Assembly (NCBI GenBank): GCA_002418205.1
Contig: DIDP01000070.1
Coordinates: forward strand, 5,191-69,190
Length of the DNA stretch: 64,000 nucleotides
Direction: 5' to 3'
DNA from: Anaerolineales bacterium UBA5797
GTDB taxonomy: Bacteria; Chloroflexota; Anaerolineae; Anaerolineales; Villigracilaceae
The notes below the pieces were generated by a model, which made no database searches, was not told the DNA's origin, and was given only the letters and a program-made list of their open reading frames with translations. How positions within the stretch are numbered: the first letter of the stretch is position 1; every line of letters starts with the position of its first letter. Of the stretch, positions 1 through 8,475 are shown in pieces. A program made the translations under genes and the position numbers.

Positions 1-720
1 TTCATTGCAGGCAGGGGCAATGTATTACTCTCGGTGGATTACTCGCAGATCGAACTGCGCATCGTGGCGCACATGGCGCAGGATGAGGGAATGCTGGCGG
101 CATTCCGCGCCGGGGAGGATATCCATGCCACTACCGCGGGAGCAATCTACGGCGTAGGCCCCGAAGCGGTGACGAAGGAAATGCGCCGTCATGCCAAGGC
201 GATCAACTTCGGACTCATCTATGGCATGTCCGCGTTCGGTCTCACGCGCTCCACGGATCTGACGCTGGCGGAGGCGGAGAATTTCGTCAAGACCTATTTC
301 GAGAAATTCCCCGGCATCAAAAAATATCTGGATGGAATCCGAAGGCAAGCCGCGAGCCAGGGATACGTCGAAACGCTGCTGGGGCGCAGGAGATATTTCC
401 CGGCATTGCAGGGCAAGCAGAACGTCCAGATGAAGAACCGGGAGGAACGCGAAGCCATCAACGCGCCCATCCAGGGCACCGCCGCGGACATCATGAAGAT
501 CGCCATGTTGAAGATCCCGCCCGCGCTCGAAAAAGCCGGCTTGAAGGCAAAGATGCTTTTGCAGGTGCATGACGAACTCGTGCTGGAATGCCCGAAGGAC
601 GAATTGGAAAAAACCGCCGAAGTCGTCAAAGAGACGATGGCGAATGCCTATCCGTTGAGCATCCCGCTCTCCACCGAAGCGCGTTACGGAAGGAACTGGG
701 GTGAGATGAAGGTGATATAA
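1..720 (+). CDS. polA: DNA polymerase I, C-terminal polymerase domain (5' end outside window)
   Basis: This is the 3' part of family A DNA polymerase, which fills gaps during repair and Okazaki fragment processing. The reading frame is open from base 1, so the gene begins upstream of the window. All three palm/finger motifs are visible: motif A DYSQIELR at bases 37-60, the O-helix motif B with RRHAKAINFGLIYG around bases 184-225, and motif C QVHDELV at 562-582. The first and last supply the metal-binding aspartates and motif B the dNTP-binding Arg and Lys. The stop is TAA at 718-720. Whether exonuclease domains are present cannot be seen here. Confidence 0.97.
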   Translation, partial: FIAGRGNVLLSVDYSQIELRIVAHMAQDEGMLAAFRAGEDIHATTAGAIYGVGPEAVTKEMRRHAKAINFGLIYGMSAFGLTRSTDLTLAEAENFVKTYFEKFPGIKKYLDGIRRQAASQGYVETLLGRRRYFPALQGKQNVQMKNREEREAINAPIQGTAADIMKIAMLKIPPALEKAGLKAKMLLQVHDELVLECPKDELEKTAEVVKETMANAYPLSIPLSTEARYGRNWGEMKVI

Positions 721-733
721 AAATCATCCGAAT

Positions 734-760
734 GTAGGGGCGGGGTATTCCTGCCCCTAC
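734..760. repeat. GTAGGGGC hairpin of a dispersed palindrome family
   Basis: GTAGGGGC at 734-741 pairs with GCCCCTAC at 753-760. It lies 13 bases after the polA stop without a T-run, and the -10 box of the next gene starts 3 bases later. Related GTAGGG...CCCTAC palindromes occur at 47097-47125 and 53377-53450. It may weakly terminate polA transcription. Confidence 0.6.
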
Positions 761-762
761 GG

Positions 763-768
763 TATAAT
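763..768 (+). promoter_or_regulatory. -10 box TATAAT of the TPR gene, leaderless geometry
   Basis: A perfect TATAAT is followed by 7 bases and then the ATG at 776, so transcription should start at or one base before the start codon. There is no ribosome binding site in the gap. No good -35 is seen; the hairpin at 734-760 occupies that position. Confidence 0.7.
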
Positions 769-775
769 TGCCTCC

Positions 776-3085
776 ATGCCCGGACGAGAAGACATTTTCC
801 AGAAAGCCATGAACGAGGGTCATTCCGCCGCGTGGGACCAGGAATGGGGCAAAGCCGCGGCAGCCTACCGCAAGGCATTGCAGGAAATGCCCGATCACCC
901 CAAGGCGCTTATCAGCCTTGGGCTTTCATTATTCCAACAGGGCGAATTCGAGGAAGCCCTGCAGATCTACAAACGCGTGGCGCTCGTCTCACCACAGGAC
1001 CCGGTCCCCATGGAAAAACTCGCCCAGCTCCTCGAGCGCACCGGGCATCTCAAGGAAGCCATCGACGCGGCGTTCAAAGCCGCCGAGCTTTTCCTCAACC
1101 AGCGCGATGTGGACAAAGCCATCGAGAACTGGGTGCGCGTGACAACCCTCGATCCCGACCACGTCCTCTCCCACTCGCGACTTGCCCTCGCCCATGAACG
1201 CCTCGGTCACAAGCCGCAGGCGGTCACCGAATACCTGGCGGTTGCCAGCCTCGTGCAGCGCACCGGCAACATGCAAAAGACCGCGGAACTCGTGGGCAAG
1301 GCAATGAAGATCATGCCCGAAAGCGCCGAGGTCAAGCAGGCGCAGACGCTCCTGCGCGCCGGACAACTGCTCCCCAAACCATTGCGGCCCAAAGGCGGGA
1401 CGGGACCCATTGCGATGGCACAGGTCAAGCAATTGGATCGACCCAAGCAACCCACCGATTCAGGTCTGGACCCGGTTGCTGAGGCGCGCCAAAAAGCCCT
1501 CACACGCCTGGCAGAGATCCTCTTCGATTACTCCACCGACGACGGTCCCACCGCGCAGACGCGGCGCGGCCTGCAGGCGCTCATGCGCGGCACGGGACAG
1601 CTATCCCTGCAACAGAACGAACAGGCAAAGGTTGTCCTGCACCTCGGTCAAGCCATCGATGCGCAGAGCAAGGGCAAGGATACACAAGCCGCCGAAGAAC
1701 TAGAGAACGCGCTCGAGGCGGGCTTCAATCATCCCGCGCTTTACTTCGACCTCGGCTTGCTCCGCTCCACAGGTGACCGGCTCGAATCAGCCCTGCGCCA
1801 TCTCGTGCACGCGGTCAAGCACGAAGATTTCAACCTCGCAGCGCGTTTATTGATGGGACAGATCAACTGCAAACTCGGGCGTCTCCAACCAGGCTCCATC
1901 GAATATCTCGAAGCGCTGAAACTCGCCGACGCGGCAATAGTCCCTGCCGAACAATCGGATGAGATCCGTCAGATGTATGAACCGCTCATCGAGGCGCAGG
2001 CAACCCAGACGGATGAGGTGGCGCTCAAGCGTATCTGCGACAACATAGAAGGTCTGCTCATGCGCAAGAACTGGCGCGAACACCTGCGCAGAGCCCGCGA
2101 ACAGATGCCGAAAAGCGACATGCCCATGCCGCTCGCGGATGTCATCCTGCAGGCGCAATCGAGCCAGGTGCTCGAAGCGATCAACCACGTCCACCAACTG
2201 GCGCGCGAAGGGCAGTTCCGCACCGCCATGGAAGAGTCGTTCCAGGCGCTCACATATGCCCCAAGTTATCTCCCGCTTCACTCCCTGATGGGCGACCTGC
2301 TCGTGAGGGAAAACCACATCCCGGAAGCCATTGCAAAATTCAGCGCCGTTGCGCAGGCATACAGCGTCCGCGGAGAAACCGCCCAGGCGACAAAAATATT
2401 AAAGCGTGTCATCCAGCTTGCACCCATGGACATGAAGGCGCGCACAAAATTGATCGACCAGCTCGTTGCCCGCGGACAGGTGGACGATGCCATCCGCGAA
2501 TACACAGAACTGGCAGACATCTATTACCGGCTTGCTGAACTCGATATGGCGCGCAAGACCTACACCACAGCGCTGCGCGTTGTGCAGCAGGCCAACGCCG
2601 ACCGTCAATGGAACGTCCACATCCTCCAACGCATGGCGGATATCGACATGCAAAGACTGGACTGGAAACAAGCCATCCGGGTCTATGAACAGATCCGCAC
2701 CCTGCGCCCCGATGACGAAGGCACACGCCGGAATCTGATCGAACTCAGCTTGAAACTCGGTCAGCCCGCGCAAGCCTCCGCAGAACTCGAAAGCTACCTC
2801 TCCTACCTGCAATCCACGAACAACAAGGCGCGCGCTATCCCATTCGTCGAGGAAATGCTCAACGAAAGACCCGACGATCCCATCCTGCGCCGCGCGCTCG
2901 CACAGGCTTACCAACAGGCGGGCCGCCTCGAGGATGCCGTCAGGGAACTCGATGCCATCGCCGAGTCCCTGCTCGATGTGGACAGGAGGGAAGAGGCGCT
3001 GGCGATCATCAACCAGATCCTTTTGATGAACCCGCCCAATGCGGAGCAATACCGGCAACTGCTGGTACAACTGCAAGGAAAATGA
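776..3085 (+). CDS. Large tetratricopeptide-repeat protein
   Basis: A 769-residue protein made almost entirely of TPR-type helix pairs: an N-terminal array at about 10-190, a Pro/Lys-rich spacer near 195-225, and a longer array to the C-terminus. Typical repeat text is ALISLGLSLFQQGEFEEALQ. There is no signal peptide or membrane segment, so it is probably a cytoplasmic scaffold. TPR arrays bind other proteins; no catalytic domain is visible and the partner cannot be deduced. The ATG at 776 is chosen because a consensus -10 box ends 7 bases upstream, implying a leaderless mRNA. It sits alone between polA and the heme A synthase and ends at its own terminator. Confidence 0.85.
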   Translation: MPGREDIFQKAMNEGHSAAWDQEWGKAAAAYRKALQEMPDHPKALISLGLSLFQQGEFEEALQIYKRVALVSPQDPVPMEKLAQLLERTGHLKEAIDAAFKAAELFLNQRDVDKAIENWVRVTTLDPDHVLSHSRLALAHERLGHKPQAVTEYLAVASLVQRTGNMQKTAELVGKAMKIMPESAEVKQAQTLLRAGQLLPKPLRPKGGTGPIAMAQVKQLDRPKQPTDSGLDPVAEARQKALTRLAEILFDYSTDDGPTAQTRRGLQALMRGTGQLSLQQNEQAKVVLHLGQAIDAQSKGKDTQAAEELENALEAGFNHPALYFDLGLLRSTGDRLESALRHLVHAVKHEDFNLAARLLMGQINCKLGRLQPGSIEYLEALKLADAAIVPAEQSDEIRQMYEPLIEAQATQTDEVALKRICDNIEGLLMRKNWREHLRRAREQMPKSDMPMPLADVILQAQSSQVLEAINHVHQLAREGQFRTAMEESFQALTYAPSYLPLHSLMGDLLVRENHIPEAIAKFSAVAQAYSVRGETAQATKILKRVIQLAPMDMKARTKLIDQLVARGQVDDAIREYTELADIYYRLAELDMARKTYTTALRVVQQANADRQWNVHILQRMADIDMQRLDWKQAIRVYEQIRTLRPDDEGTRRNLIELSLKLGQPAQASAELESYLSYLQSTNNKARAIPFVEEMLNERPDDPILRRALAQAYQQAGRLEDAVRELDAIAESLLDVDRREEALAIINQILLMNPPNAEQYRQLLVQLQGK

Positions 3086-3091
3086 CTTCCG

Positions 3092-3120
3092 TCCCGTCAC
3101 AACCAGTGGCGGGATTTTTT
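3092..3120 (+). terminator. Rho-independent terminator after the TPR gene
   Basis: TCCCGTCAC (3092-3100) pairs with GTGGCGGGA (3106-3114), with one G-U pair and loop AACCA, followed by six T at 3115-3120. Confidence 0.85.
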
Positions 3121-3175
3121 ACGCTTCAGCCACAGCCTGAAACTGTCACCGCTTAATCAGCCTCTCACACCCCGA

Positions 3176-3184
3176 TGCTATAAT
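3176..3184 (+). promoter_or_regulatory. Extended -10 promoter of the heme A synthase gene
   Basis: TG-C-TATAAT: a perfect -10 hexamer at 3179-3184 with the TGn extension. Start of transcription is expected near 3191, giving a leader of about 56 bases that carries a ribosome binding site. Confidence 0.65.
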
Positions 3185-3246
3185 CGACTCTTGGAACCTT
3201 GCATCATGCGGTTGGTTCCAAACCAAAATGTCCCGGGAGGGCATAC

Positions 3247-4284
3247 ATGCCTCAAACCAAAAATCGAGCCATGATGAACTGGCTCTTCCTGTTTGCATCT
3301 GTTGTGGCGTTCCTCGTCGTCTTCGGCGGATTTGTGCGACTCACCCGTTCCGGTCTGTCCATCGTGGAGTGGAATCCCATCAGCGGATCCATGCCGCCCA
3401 TCGGTGAACGAGCCTGGCAGGAGGAATTTGCAAAATACCAGCAGACGCCGGAATACATCAAGGTCAACTCGACCATGACCCTCGATGAATATAAATACAT
3501 CTTCTACATCGAATGGCTCCACCGCAACATCGCCCGTTTCGCGGGGCTGATCTATGCCATTCCGGTCTTTTATTTCCTCTTCAAAAAAGCAATCCCCTGG
3601 AGGGAATTTGGGATGTATTTCCTCATGGGAATCCTGTTCATCTCACAGGCGGTTGCAGGCTGGGTCATGGTCGCCAGCGGACTGGTGGACCGTCCGTCCG
3701 TCAGCCACTTCAACCTGACGATCCATCTGCTTCTGGCGCTCACCCTCTTCGGTCTCGCCTTATGGACCGCCCTCGGACATAAATTCGGTTTCCCCGACCC
3801 TGATAAAAAAGCGAAATGGTCATTGCCCTCGAAACTGGCATTGATATCCTTCGGCATCCTCATCATCCAGATCACCTATGGCGGCTTTACGGCAGGCTTG
3901 AAGGCGGGTCACGTTTCAGACACCTGGCCCCTGATGTTCGGGAAATTAATCCCACCCAACCTGTTCAACTCGTTCATCAACATTTTCGAAACCCCGCAAA
4001 CCATCGTCTTCATCCATCGCTGGTTCGCGTGGATCGGACTGCTTGCCGTGCCGTTGGTGTTCCGGGTCGTGAAGAAGCAGAACTATCCGCCCGAGATTCA
4101 AAAAGGGTTGATGTGGCTGATCGGTGTGGTCGCGTTGCAGATCACACTCGGCGTGCTCACCATTCTTTCGTACGTCAACATCGTGATCGCGCTGCTCCAT
4201 CAAGCCAACGCCATCGTCCTGTTCGGATTGGCGGTCTATTTCATCCACCGGTTCAGGGCATTGGATGCAAGGGCAGCGGCATGA
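3247..4284 (+). CDS. ctaA: Heme A synthase, COX15/CtaA family
   Basis: A 345-residue integral membrane protein that oxidises heme O to heme A for aa3-type cytochrome oxidase. Family marks are GFVRLTRSGLSIVEWNP after the first membrane helix, EWLHRNIARFAG, YGGFTAGLKAGHVSDTWP, HRWFAW and LHQANA; the conserved His residues of these segments are the heme ligands of the family. About eight hydrophobic helices fit COX15-like proteins. ATG 3247 is preferred over the in-frame TTG at 3199 because GGGAGG lies 6 bases upstream. The following cytochrome c gene starts 35 bases downstream, so the two are probably co-transcribed and serve aerobic respiration. Confidence 0.93.
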   Translation: MPQTKNRAMMNWLFLFASVVAFLVVFGGFVRLTRSGLSIVEWNPISGSMPPIGERAWQEEFAKYQQTPEYIKVNSTMTLDEYKYIFYIEWLHRNIARFAGLIYAIPVFYFLFKKAIPWREFGMYFLMGILFISQAVAGWVMVASGLVDRPSVSHFNLTIHLLLALTLFGLALWTALGHKFGFPDPDKKAKWSLPSKLALISFGILIIQITYGGFTAGLKAGHVSDTWPLMFGKLIPPNLFNSFINIFETPQTIVFIHRWFAWIGLLAVPLVFRVVKKQNYPPEIQKGLMWLIGVVALQITLGVLTILSYVNIVIALLHQANAIVLFGLAVYFIHRFRALDARAAA

Positions 4285-4319
4285 CAAAAACAATTCACAT
4301 CATTGGAGGCAGATCATCA

Positions 4320-4736
4320 ATGAAGAGGACTATGTTCATATTCGTCGTTTTGGGCGTGCTGGTATTATCCGCCTGCGGAAGCCCAGCCAGCAATGACAGC
4401 GCCTCGCAAGCCATCGGCACGTTGGAATCCGTTCCCGCCGAATATGCCGGCAGGACCAACCCGCTCGGCTCGGACGCTTCCACAAACGGCGCAAAGGTCT
4501 TCCAGACCAACTGCGAAACCTGCCACGGTCCGCAGGGACACGGCGATGGTCCGGTGGGACAGGCGCTCGATCCCAAGCCAAAGAATCTCGCCGGACTGCA
4601 GACCGTCGCAAGCGACGACTATCTGTTCTGGCGGATCTCCGAAGGCAAGCCCGGAACATCCATGGTCGGCTGGAAGGGCATCCTGACCGAGGAACAGATC
4701 TGGCAGGTCATAGCATTCGTTCGCACATTGAAATAA
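4320..4736 (+). CDS. Cytochrome c lipoprotein
   Basis: A 138-residue exported electron carrier. The N-terminus is a lipoprotein signal peptide with lipobox LSAC (Cys19), so the mature protein should be lipid-anchored on the outer face of the membrane. A single CETCH heme-attachment motif is followed by GPQGHGDG and, downstream, the likely Met ligand in TSMVGWKG, with the C-terminal class I helix WQVIAFVRTL. GGAGG at 4305-4309 supports ATG 4320; an in-frame ATG at 4281 overlaps the ctaA stop (ATGA) but lacks a good site. Its position after ctaA suggests it feeds a heme-copper oxidase. Confidence 0.9.
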   Translation: MKRTMFIFVVLGVLVLSACGSPASNDSASQAIGTLESVPAEYAGRTNPLGSDASTNGAKVFQTNCETCHGPQGHGDGPVGQALDPKPKNLAGLQTVASDDYLFWRISEGKPGTSMVGWKGILTEEQIWQVIAFVRTLK

Positions 4737-4741
4737 CATAC

Positions 4742-4776
4742 AAAAGGGCGCTGCTTTACAAAGCGGCGCCCTTTTA
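4742..4776. terminator. Bidirectional terminator
   Basis: AAAAGGGCGCTGCTTT (4742-4757) pairs with AAAGCGGCGCCCTTTT (4760-4775) through a 16-bp stem with one G-U pair; the innermost pairs must open to form a loop. A and T runs on both sides let it serve the cytochrome gene (+) and the ABC operon (-). Confidence 0.85.
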
Positions 4777-4821
4777 TTCTCCTGATGACAAATATTTCTT
4801 CAGGCTGGCACGAGGCGGCGA

Positions 4822-5019
4822 TCAGTCCTTCCTGATCCTCGCATACATCGCAAAGCCGACCGTGCCCAGGGAGAGTCCCGCCACCGAGGCGCCCCACGAG
4901 AAAAAGTTCAAAAAGAACGTGGACTCCAAAACTTGAATGACCATCAAAAAGGGCAGGACAATACCCAATAGCATCAGGAACAAGCCAAAGACAAGCAGGA
5001 AGCGGGGATTCTTTATCAT
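4822..5019 (-). CDS. Small two-helix membrane protein
   Basis: A 65-residue hydrophobic protein (MIKNPRFLLVFGLFLMLLGI...) with two predicted membrane helices at about 6-27 and 38-58 and a basic tail RIRKD. The ATG at 5019 overlaps the TGA of the preceding ATPase gene (ATGA), so it is translationally coupled and is the last gene of the peptide transporter operon. I do not recognise a family. It could be an accessory subunit of the transporter or a small unrelated membrane protein. Confidence 0.7.
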   Translation of the reverse strand: MIKNPRFLLVFGLFLMLLGIVLPFLMVIQVLESTFFLNFFSWGASVAGLSLGTVGFAMYARIRKD

Positions 5020-6059
5020 GGCTGATACAACCAACACGCCACAAAATGACCGGGCTCGGGTTCAAAATCCCGCGGCTCCTTTTCGTCGCACAAACCCGCA
5101 ATGGCGCGCGCACAACGCGGGTGGAAGCGGCAGCCCTTCGGCGGGTTGACCAGGCTGGGCGGCTCGCCGGGCGGCACCTCCTTGAAGGTGTCCGCATTGC
5201 GCGCATCGGGATCGGAGGTCGCCGCGAGCAAAGCCAGCGTGTACGGATGCAGCGGGTTCTCCAGCAATCGGCGCGTTTCAGCCTTTTCGATGAGGTTCCC
5301 GGCATACATCACAAAGATGCGCCGCGAAAAATATTTCACCGTCGAAAGATCGTGCGTGATGTAGATCACCGAAAGCCCATGCGATTCCTGCAAAGCATGC
5401 ATGAGTTTCAGGATCTCCACACGGACAGATGCATCGAGCATCGAAACAGGTTCATCGGCAACGATCAGGCGCGGTTCGCGCAGCATCGCCCGCGCGATCA
5501 CGATCCGCTGTTGCTGACCGCCGCTCAACATGTGCGGGAACTTCGGCAGAAAATCCTCCACCGGGTGCAGCTTCACCTCAGACAACACCTTGTGAATGCG
5601 CGCCAGCCGTTCCTCCCCGCTCTTCATGCCGCTGATGATCAACGGCTCCTCCAGGATCTTTTGCACGGTCATGAACGGCGGCAGCGCGCCGTACGGGTCC
5701 TGCTGGACGTACCCGATCTTGAAACGGTAATGACGCAGACCCTCCGCGTTCAACCCGGACAGGTTCTCGTTATCGAAAGTGACCTCGCCGCTGGTGGGGA
5801 TGTTCAGCCCAAGGATGGTCTTCATCAGGCTGGACTTGCCGCATCCCGACTCCCCGACAACTGCCACCGTTTCCCCTTCCTGCAGTTCAAAGCTGACACC
5901 GTCCACCGCCTTGACGAACCCTGCGTGACCGAATCCAAACCGGCGCAACTCATACCAGACGTGCAGATCCTCGATCGTCAGCAGGGGCTGAGGCTCGTTC
6001 TCTTTCATATGTTCCTTTGTCTTGGTTGTCATCCGAACCTCTTTGATTTCATCCAGCAT
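5016..6059 (-). CDS. Peptide/oligosaccharide ABC transporter ATPase (OppF/DppF type)
   Basis: A 347-residue cytoplasmic ATPase powering the importer encoded upstream. It shows Walker A GESGCGKS, the signature LSGGQQQR, Walker B LIVADEP and the C-terminal oligopeptide-transporter extension with NPPKGCRFHPRC. The Cys residues of that extension match those that bind an iron-sulfur cluster in some DppD/OppF-type ATPases; that function is inferred. ATG 6059 is chosen because AGGAG lies 8 bases upstream; longer in-frame versions run back through the repeat at 6128-6172. It is one of two ATPases, separated from the other by that repeat. Confidence 0.92.
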   Translation of the reverse strand: MLDEIKEVRMTTKTKEHMKENEPQPLLTIEDLHVWYELRRFGFGHAGFVKAVDGVSFELQEGETVAVVGESGCGKSSLMKTILGLNIPTSGEVTFDNENLSGLNAEGLRHYRFKIGYVQQDPYGALPPFMTVQKILEEPLIISGMKSGEERLARIHKVLSEVKLHPVEDFLPKFPHMLSGGQQQRIVIARAMLREPRLIVADEPVSMLDASVRVEILKLMHALQESHGLSVIYITHDLSTVKYFSRRIFVMYAGNLIEKAETRRLLENPLHPYTLALLAATSDPDARNADTFKEVPPGEPPSLVNPPKGCRFHPRCARAIAGLCDEKEPRDFEPEPGHFVACWLYQP

Positions 6060-6127
6060 TGGAAAGTCTCCTGTGTATCCTGTCATTACAAAACCGGCAA
6101 AACGAACGGTGAAACAATCACAAGCCA

Positions 6128-6172
6128 ATTCGGAGATTGCTTCGTCACAACGAACACTCCTCGCAACGACGG
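6128..6172. repeat. Dispersed GAGATTGCTTCG...CTCGCAACGACGG repeat
   Basis: The spacer between the two ATPase genes contains GGAGATTGCTTCGTCACAAC and then CTCCTCGCAACGACGG. This fits the widespread GAGATTGCTTCGTCGC...GCTCCTCGCAATGACGG intergenic palindrome. The same outer arms occur at 51294-51360. Its place inside an otherwise compact operon suggests insertion. Confidence 0.65.
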
Positions 6173-6173
6173 A

Positions 6174-7139
6174 TTATGCGTGCAACCAGCACTTCACCTG
6201 GCGTCCGTTCTTATGCAAAGTGGGTGGTTCCTCATCACACTTCTCAAACCGATACGGACAGCGCGCCGCGAAACGACAGCCTTTCGGAAGATCGATCAGG
6301 CTCGGCGGCTGGCCGGTGATGAACATCGGGTCCGAGTCACTGCGCAGGCGCGGGACGCTTGCCATCAGCATTTTCGCGTACGGATGAAGCGGCGCGGGGA
6401 AGAACTCGCGCGCCTGCCCCACTTCCACGATCTGACCGGCGTACATCACCGCCACTTCGTCCGCCAGTTCGCTGGAGGTGGCGATATCGTGCGTGATGAG
6501 GATGTAGGACGTGCCCAGTTCATGCTTGATGCGCTTGAGCACGTTCATGATGTTGGCCTGGGTGAGCAGGTCGAGGGCGGAGGTCGGCTCATCGAGGATG
6601 ATCAGGCTTGGGCTTGTCACGAGCGCCATCGCCAGTGCCACGCGCTGGCGCATCCCGCCGCTCAACTCGAACGGATAACGGTCCACAAAATCGAGCGGCA
6701 CGCCCACATGCTGGAACATCTTGCGGACCAGCCCGAACGCTTCGGCCTTGCTCAAGCCAAGATGCGTGATGGCGGGTTCGGCAACCTGATCGCCAACCCG
6801 AATGACCGGATTGAGCGAGTTCATCGCCGCCTGCGGGACCAGCGAGATGCCCACCCAGCGCACGTTCTGCCGGAACTCCTCGTCTTCATATTCCATCACG
6901 TCCGTGCCCTGCAGGAAAACCTGACCGTCGTATTTTTCCACGTTGCGTGGCAGGAGTCTCAGCATGGCCTTGGCGAGCGAACTCTTTCCGCAACCCGATT
7001 CACCCAGGATGACGACGGCGCGATTGGCATCCAGTTCGAAGTCAACGCCATCCACCGCCTGGACCGTGCCGGAGCGGGTCTTGAAATGCAGAACAAGGTT
7101 CTCGATCTGCAGGAGCTTGTGGGGTATCGTGTTCATCAT
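6174..7139 (-). CDS. Peptide/oligosaccharide ABC transporter ATPase (OppD/DppD type)
   Basis: A 321-residue nucleotide-binding subunit with Walker A GESGCGKS, signature LSGGMRQR, Walker B LIILDEP and the C-terminal oligopeptide-ATPase tail (LPKGCRFAARCPYRFEKC). The start overlaps the stop of the upstream permease as ATGATGA; ATG 7139 or 7136 could be used, with GAGGG at 7144-7148 slightly favouring the second by spacing. It forms a heterodimer with the 5016-6059 product in the usual two-ATPase Opp design. Confidence 0.92.
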   Translation of the reverse strand: MMNTIPHKLLQIENLVLHFKTRSGTVQAVDGVDFELDANRAVVILGESGCGKSSLAKAMLRLLPRNVEKYDGQVFLQGTDVMEYEDEEFRQNVRWVGISLVPQAAMNSLNPVIRVGDQVAEPAITHLGLSKAEAFGLVRKMFQHVGVPLDFVDRYPFELSGGMRQRVALAMALVTSPSLIILDEPTSALDLLTQANIMNVLKRIKHELGTSYILITHDIATSSELADEVAVMYAGQIVEVGQAREFFPAPLHPYAKMLMASVPRLRSDSDPMFITGQPPSLIDLPKGCRFAARCPYRFEKCDEEPPTLHKNGRQVKCWLHA

Positions 7140-8473
7140 ATGTCCCTCAATTTCGGGTTGAAGATGCGGTCCAGCGCAAAGCCAAGCATGGCAAAACCAA
7201 GCCCGGTGATCATGAGCAGGGTGGCGGGTTCGAGGATCCAATAGTAATAGCCGCGATATAACGCGCCGTTGGAATTTGCATCCTGAATGATCTTGCCCCA
7301 GGTTGGTAATACGGGATCGCCGAGTCCGAGCACGGCAAGGGATGCCTCCAGAAAGACAAAGGCGGGTACAGCCGAGACCAGCCCCGGGATCAGCAATGGG
7401 ATCATGCGCGGGATCAGATACAGGAAGATGATGCGCGGACTGCTGGCGCCATAGGCGCGCGCTGCTTCGATATACATCGACTCTTTCACCTGGATGAAGA
7501 TCGAGCGATAACTCTTGATGGCTCCGGTAAAGATGCTGAGCAGGATCGTCGCGCCCAGGATCACCCAGATGCTGCGCGAGTAGAACGTGCCGATCATGAT
7601 CAGGATGGAGAGGAAAGGCAGCACGAGGTTGATCTCGGTGATGCGTTGGATCAGTTCATCGATCCAGCCGCCATACCAGGTTCCCAGTGCGGCGATGATC
7701 ATCGTGAGCACGGAGGTGCCGAGGGAGGCGATGAGCCCGAATGCCAGTGCGACCGGCGCGCCCCACAACAACGGGATGACCAGATCGCGGCGGGACTGGT
7801 CGGTCCCTGCCAGACCGTAGACCTGGCCATGGAAGACGAATTCGATATCGACGTTCGAATCGGGCTCGAAGGTGGCTCCCGTTATCAGCAATTGATACTG
7901 CCCTTTTACCGGCGCGCCAGTTTCCGGGTCCGAAAAGAGAAACGGGATGATGTCTTCGGTCCTCAGCCGGTTCTTGAGTTTGTCATCCTGCGAGAAGCGA
8001 TACGCCTGCTTTTGTGTGAGCGCCAGGTTCGTCAACCTGATCTTGCGTCCATCCGGGGTCAGCCACTCCACCGAGACGAAGGGCTGCTTCTCCACAAAGT
8101 TCGAGGTGAAATAGAGGATCAGATCCTGCGGGTAATAATCATAGGTGAAGTTGAACGCGTAGGAAGCGGATAGCGTTGCCGTGCCTTCCGCGCCGGGAGT
8201 GACTTCCTTGACGAGGCTGCCGTCGGTTGTCCGCACGGAAAACGATTCGGCGTATTTTTTGCTGGAGAAGAAATTGATCCAGGAAGGAGGCGCGAACTTC
8301 GGGTTTTGATACCAGACCTCCTCCCCGCCGCGCCACAAACGGATCGCTTCATCGTATGGGATGCTGACCATCGCATACACAGCCGTGGCGACCAGCAGGA
8401 AAACGACCAGCAACCCCACAATGGCAGACGGATAGTAGAGAATTTTTCGGAAGGAAGTTTTCAACGCGTTCAT
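7136..8473 (-). CDS. ABC transporter permease, DppC type with large external insert
   Basis: A 445-residue permease. Residues about 15-40 form the first membrane helix; then comes an unusually long non-membrane stretch of roughly 170-190 residues (with VSVEWLTPDGRKIRLTN and the GQVYGLAGTDQSRRD loop) before the five-helix permease core with the EAA loop EAARAYGASSPRIIFLYLIP. The last part of that stretch is the GTD..GRD-type loop common in DppC proteins, but the preceding region is far longer than in E. coli DppC (about 300 residues in total). AGGTGA lies just before ATG 8473, two bases after the previous stop. Confidence 0.88.
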   Translation of the reverse strand: MNALKTSFRKILYYPSAIVGLLVVFLLVATAVYAMVSIPYDEAIRLWRGGEEVWYQNPKFAPPSWINFFSSKKYAESFSVRTTDGSLVKEVTPGAEGTATLSASYAFNFTYDYYPQDLILYFTSNFVEKQPFVSVEWLTPDGRKIRLTNLALTQKQAYRFSQDDKLKNRLRTEDIIPFLFSDPETGAPVKGQYQLLITGATFEPDSNVDIEFVFHGQVYGLAGTDQSRRDLVIPLLWGAPVALAFGLIASLGTSVLTMIIAALGTWYGGWIDELIQRITEINLVLPFLSILIMIGTFYSRSIWVILGATILLSIFTGAIKSYRSIFIQVKESMYIEAARAYGASSPRIIFLYLIPRMIPLLIPGLVSAVPAFVFLEASLAVLGLGDPVLPTWGKIIQDANSNGALYRGYYYWILEPATLLMITGLGFAMLGFALDRIFNPKLRDI

Positions 8474-8475
8474 GG

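Noticed and set aside
5046..7244. A 732-codon plus-strand open frame opposite the ABC transporter genes
   Set aside because: It is antisense to two ATPase genes with intact Walker and signature motifs, is low in hydrophobic residues and rich in His/Arg/Gln as mirror frames are, and spans the intergenic repeat.
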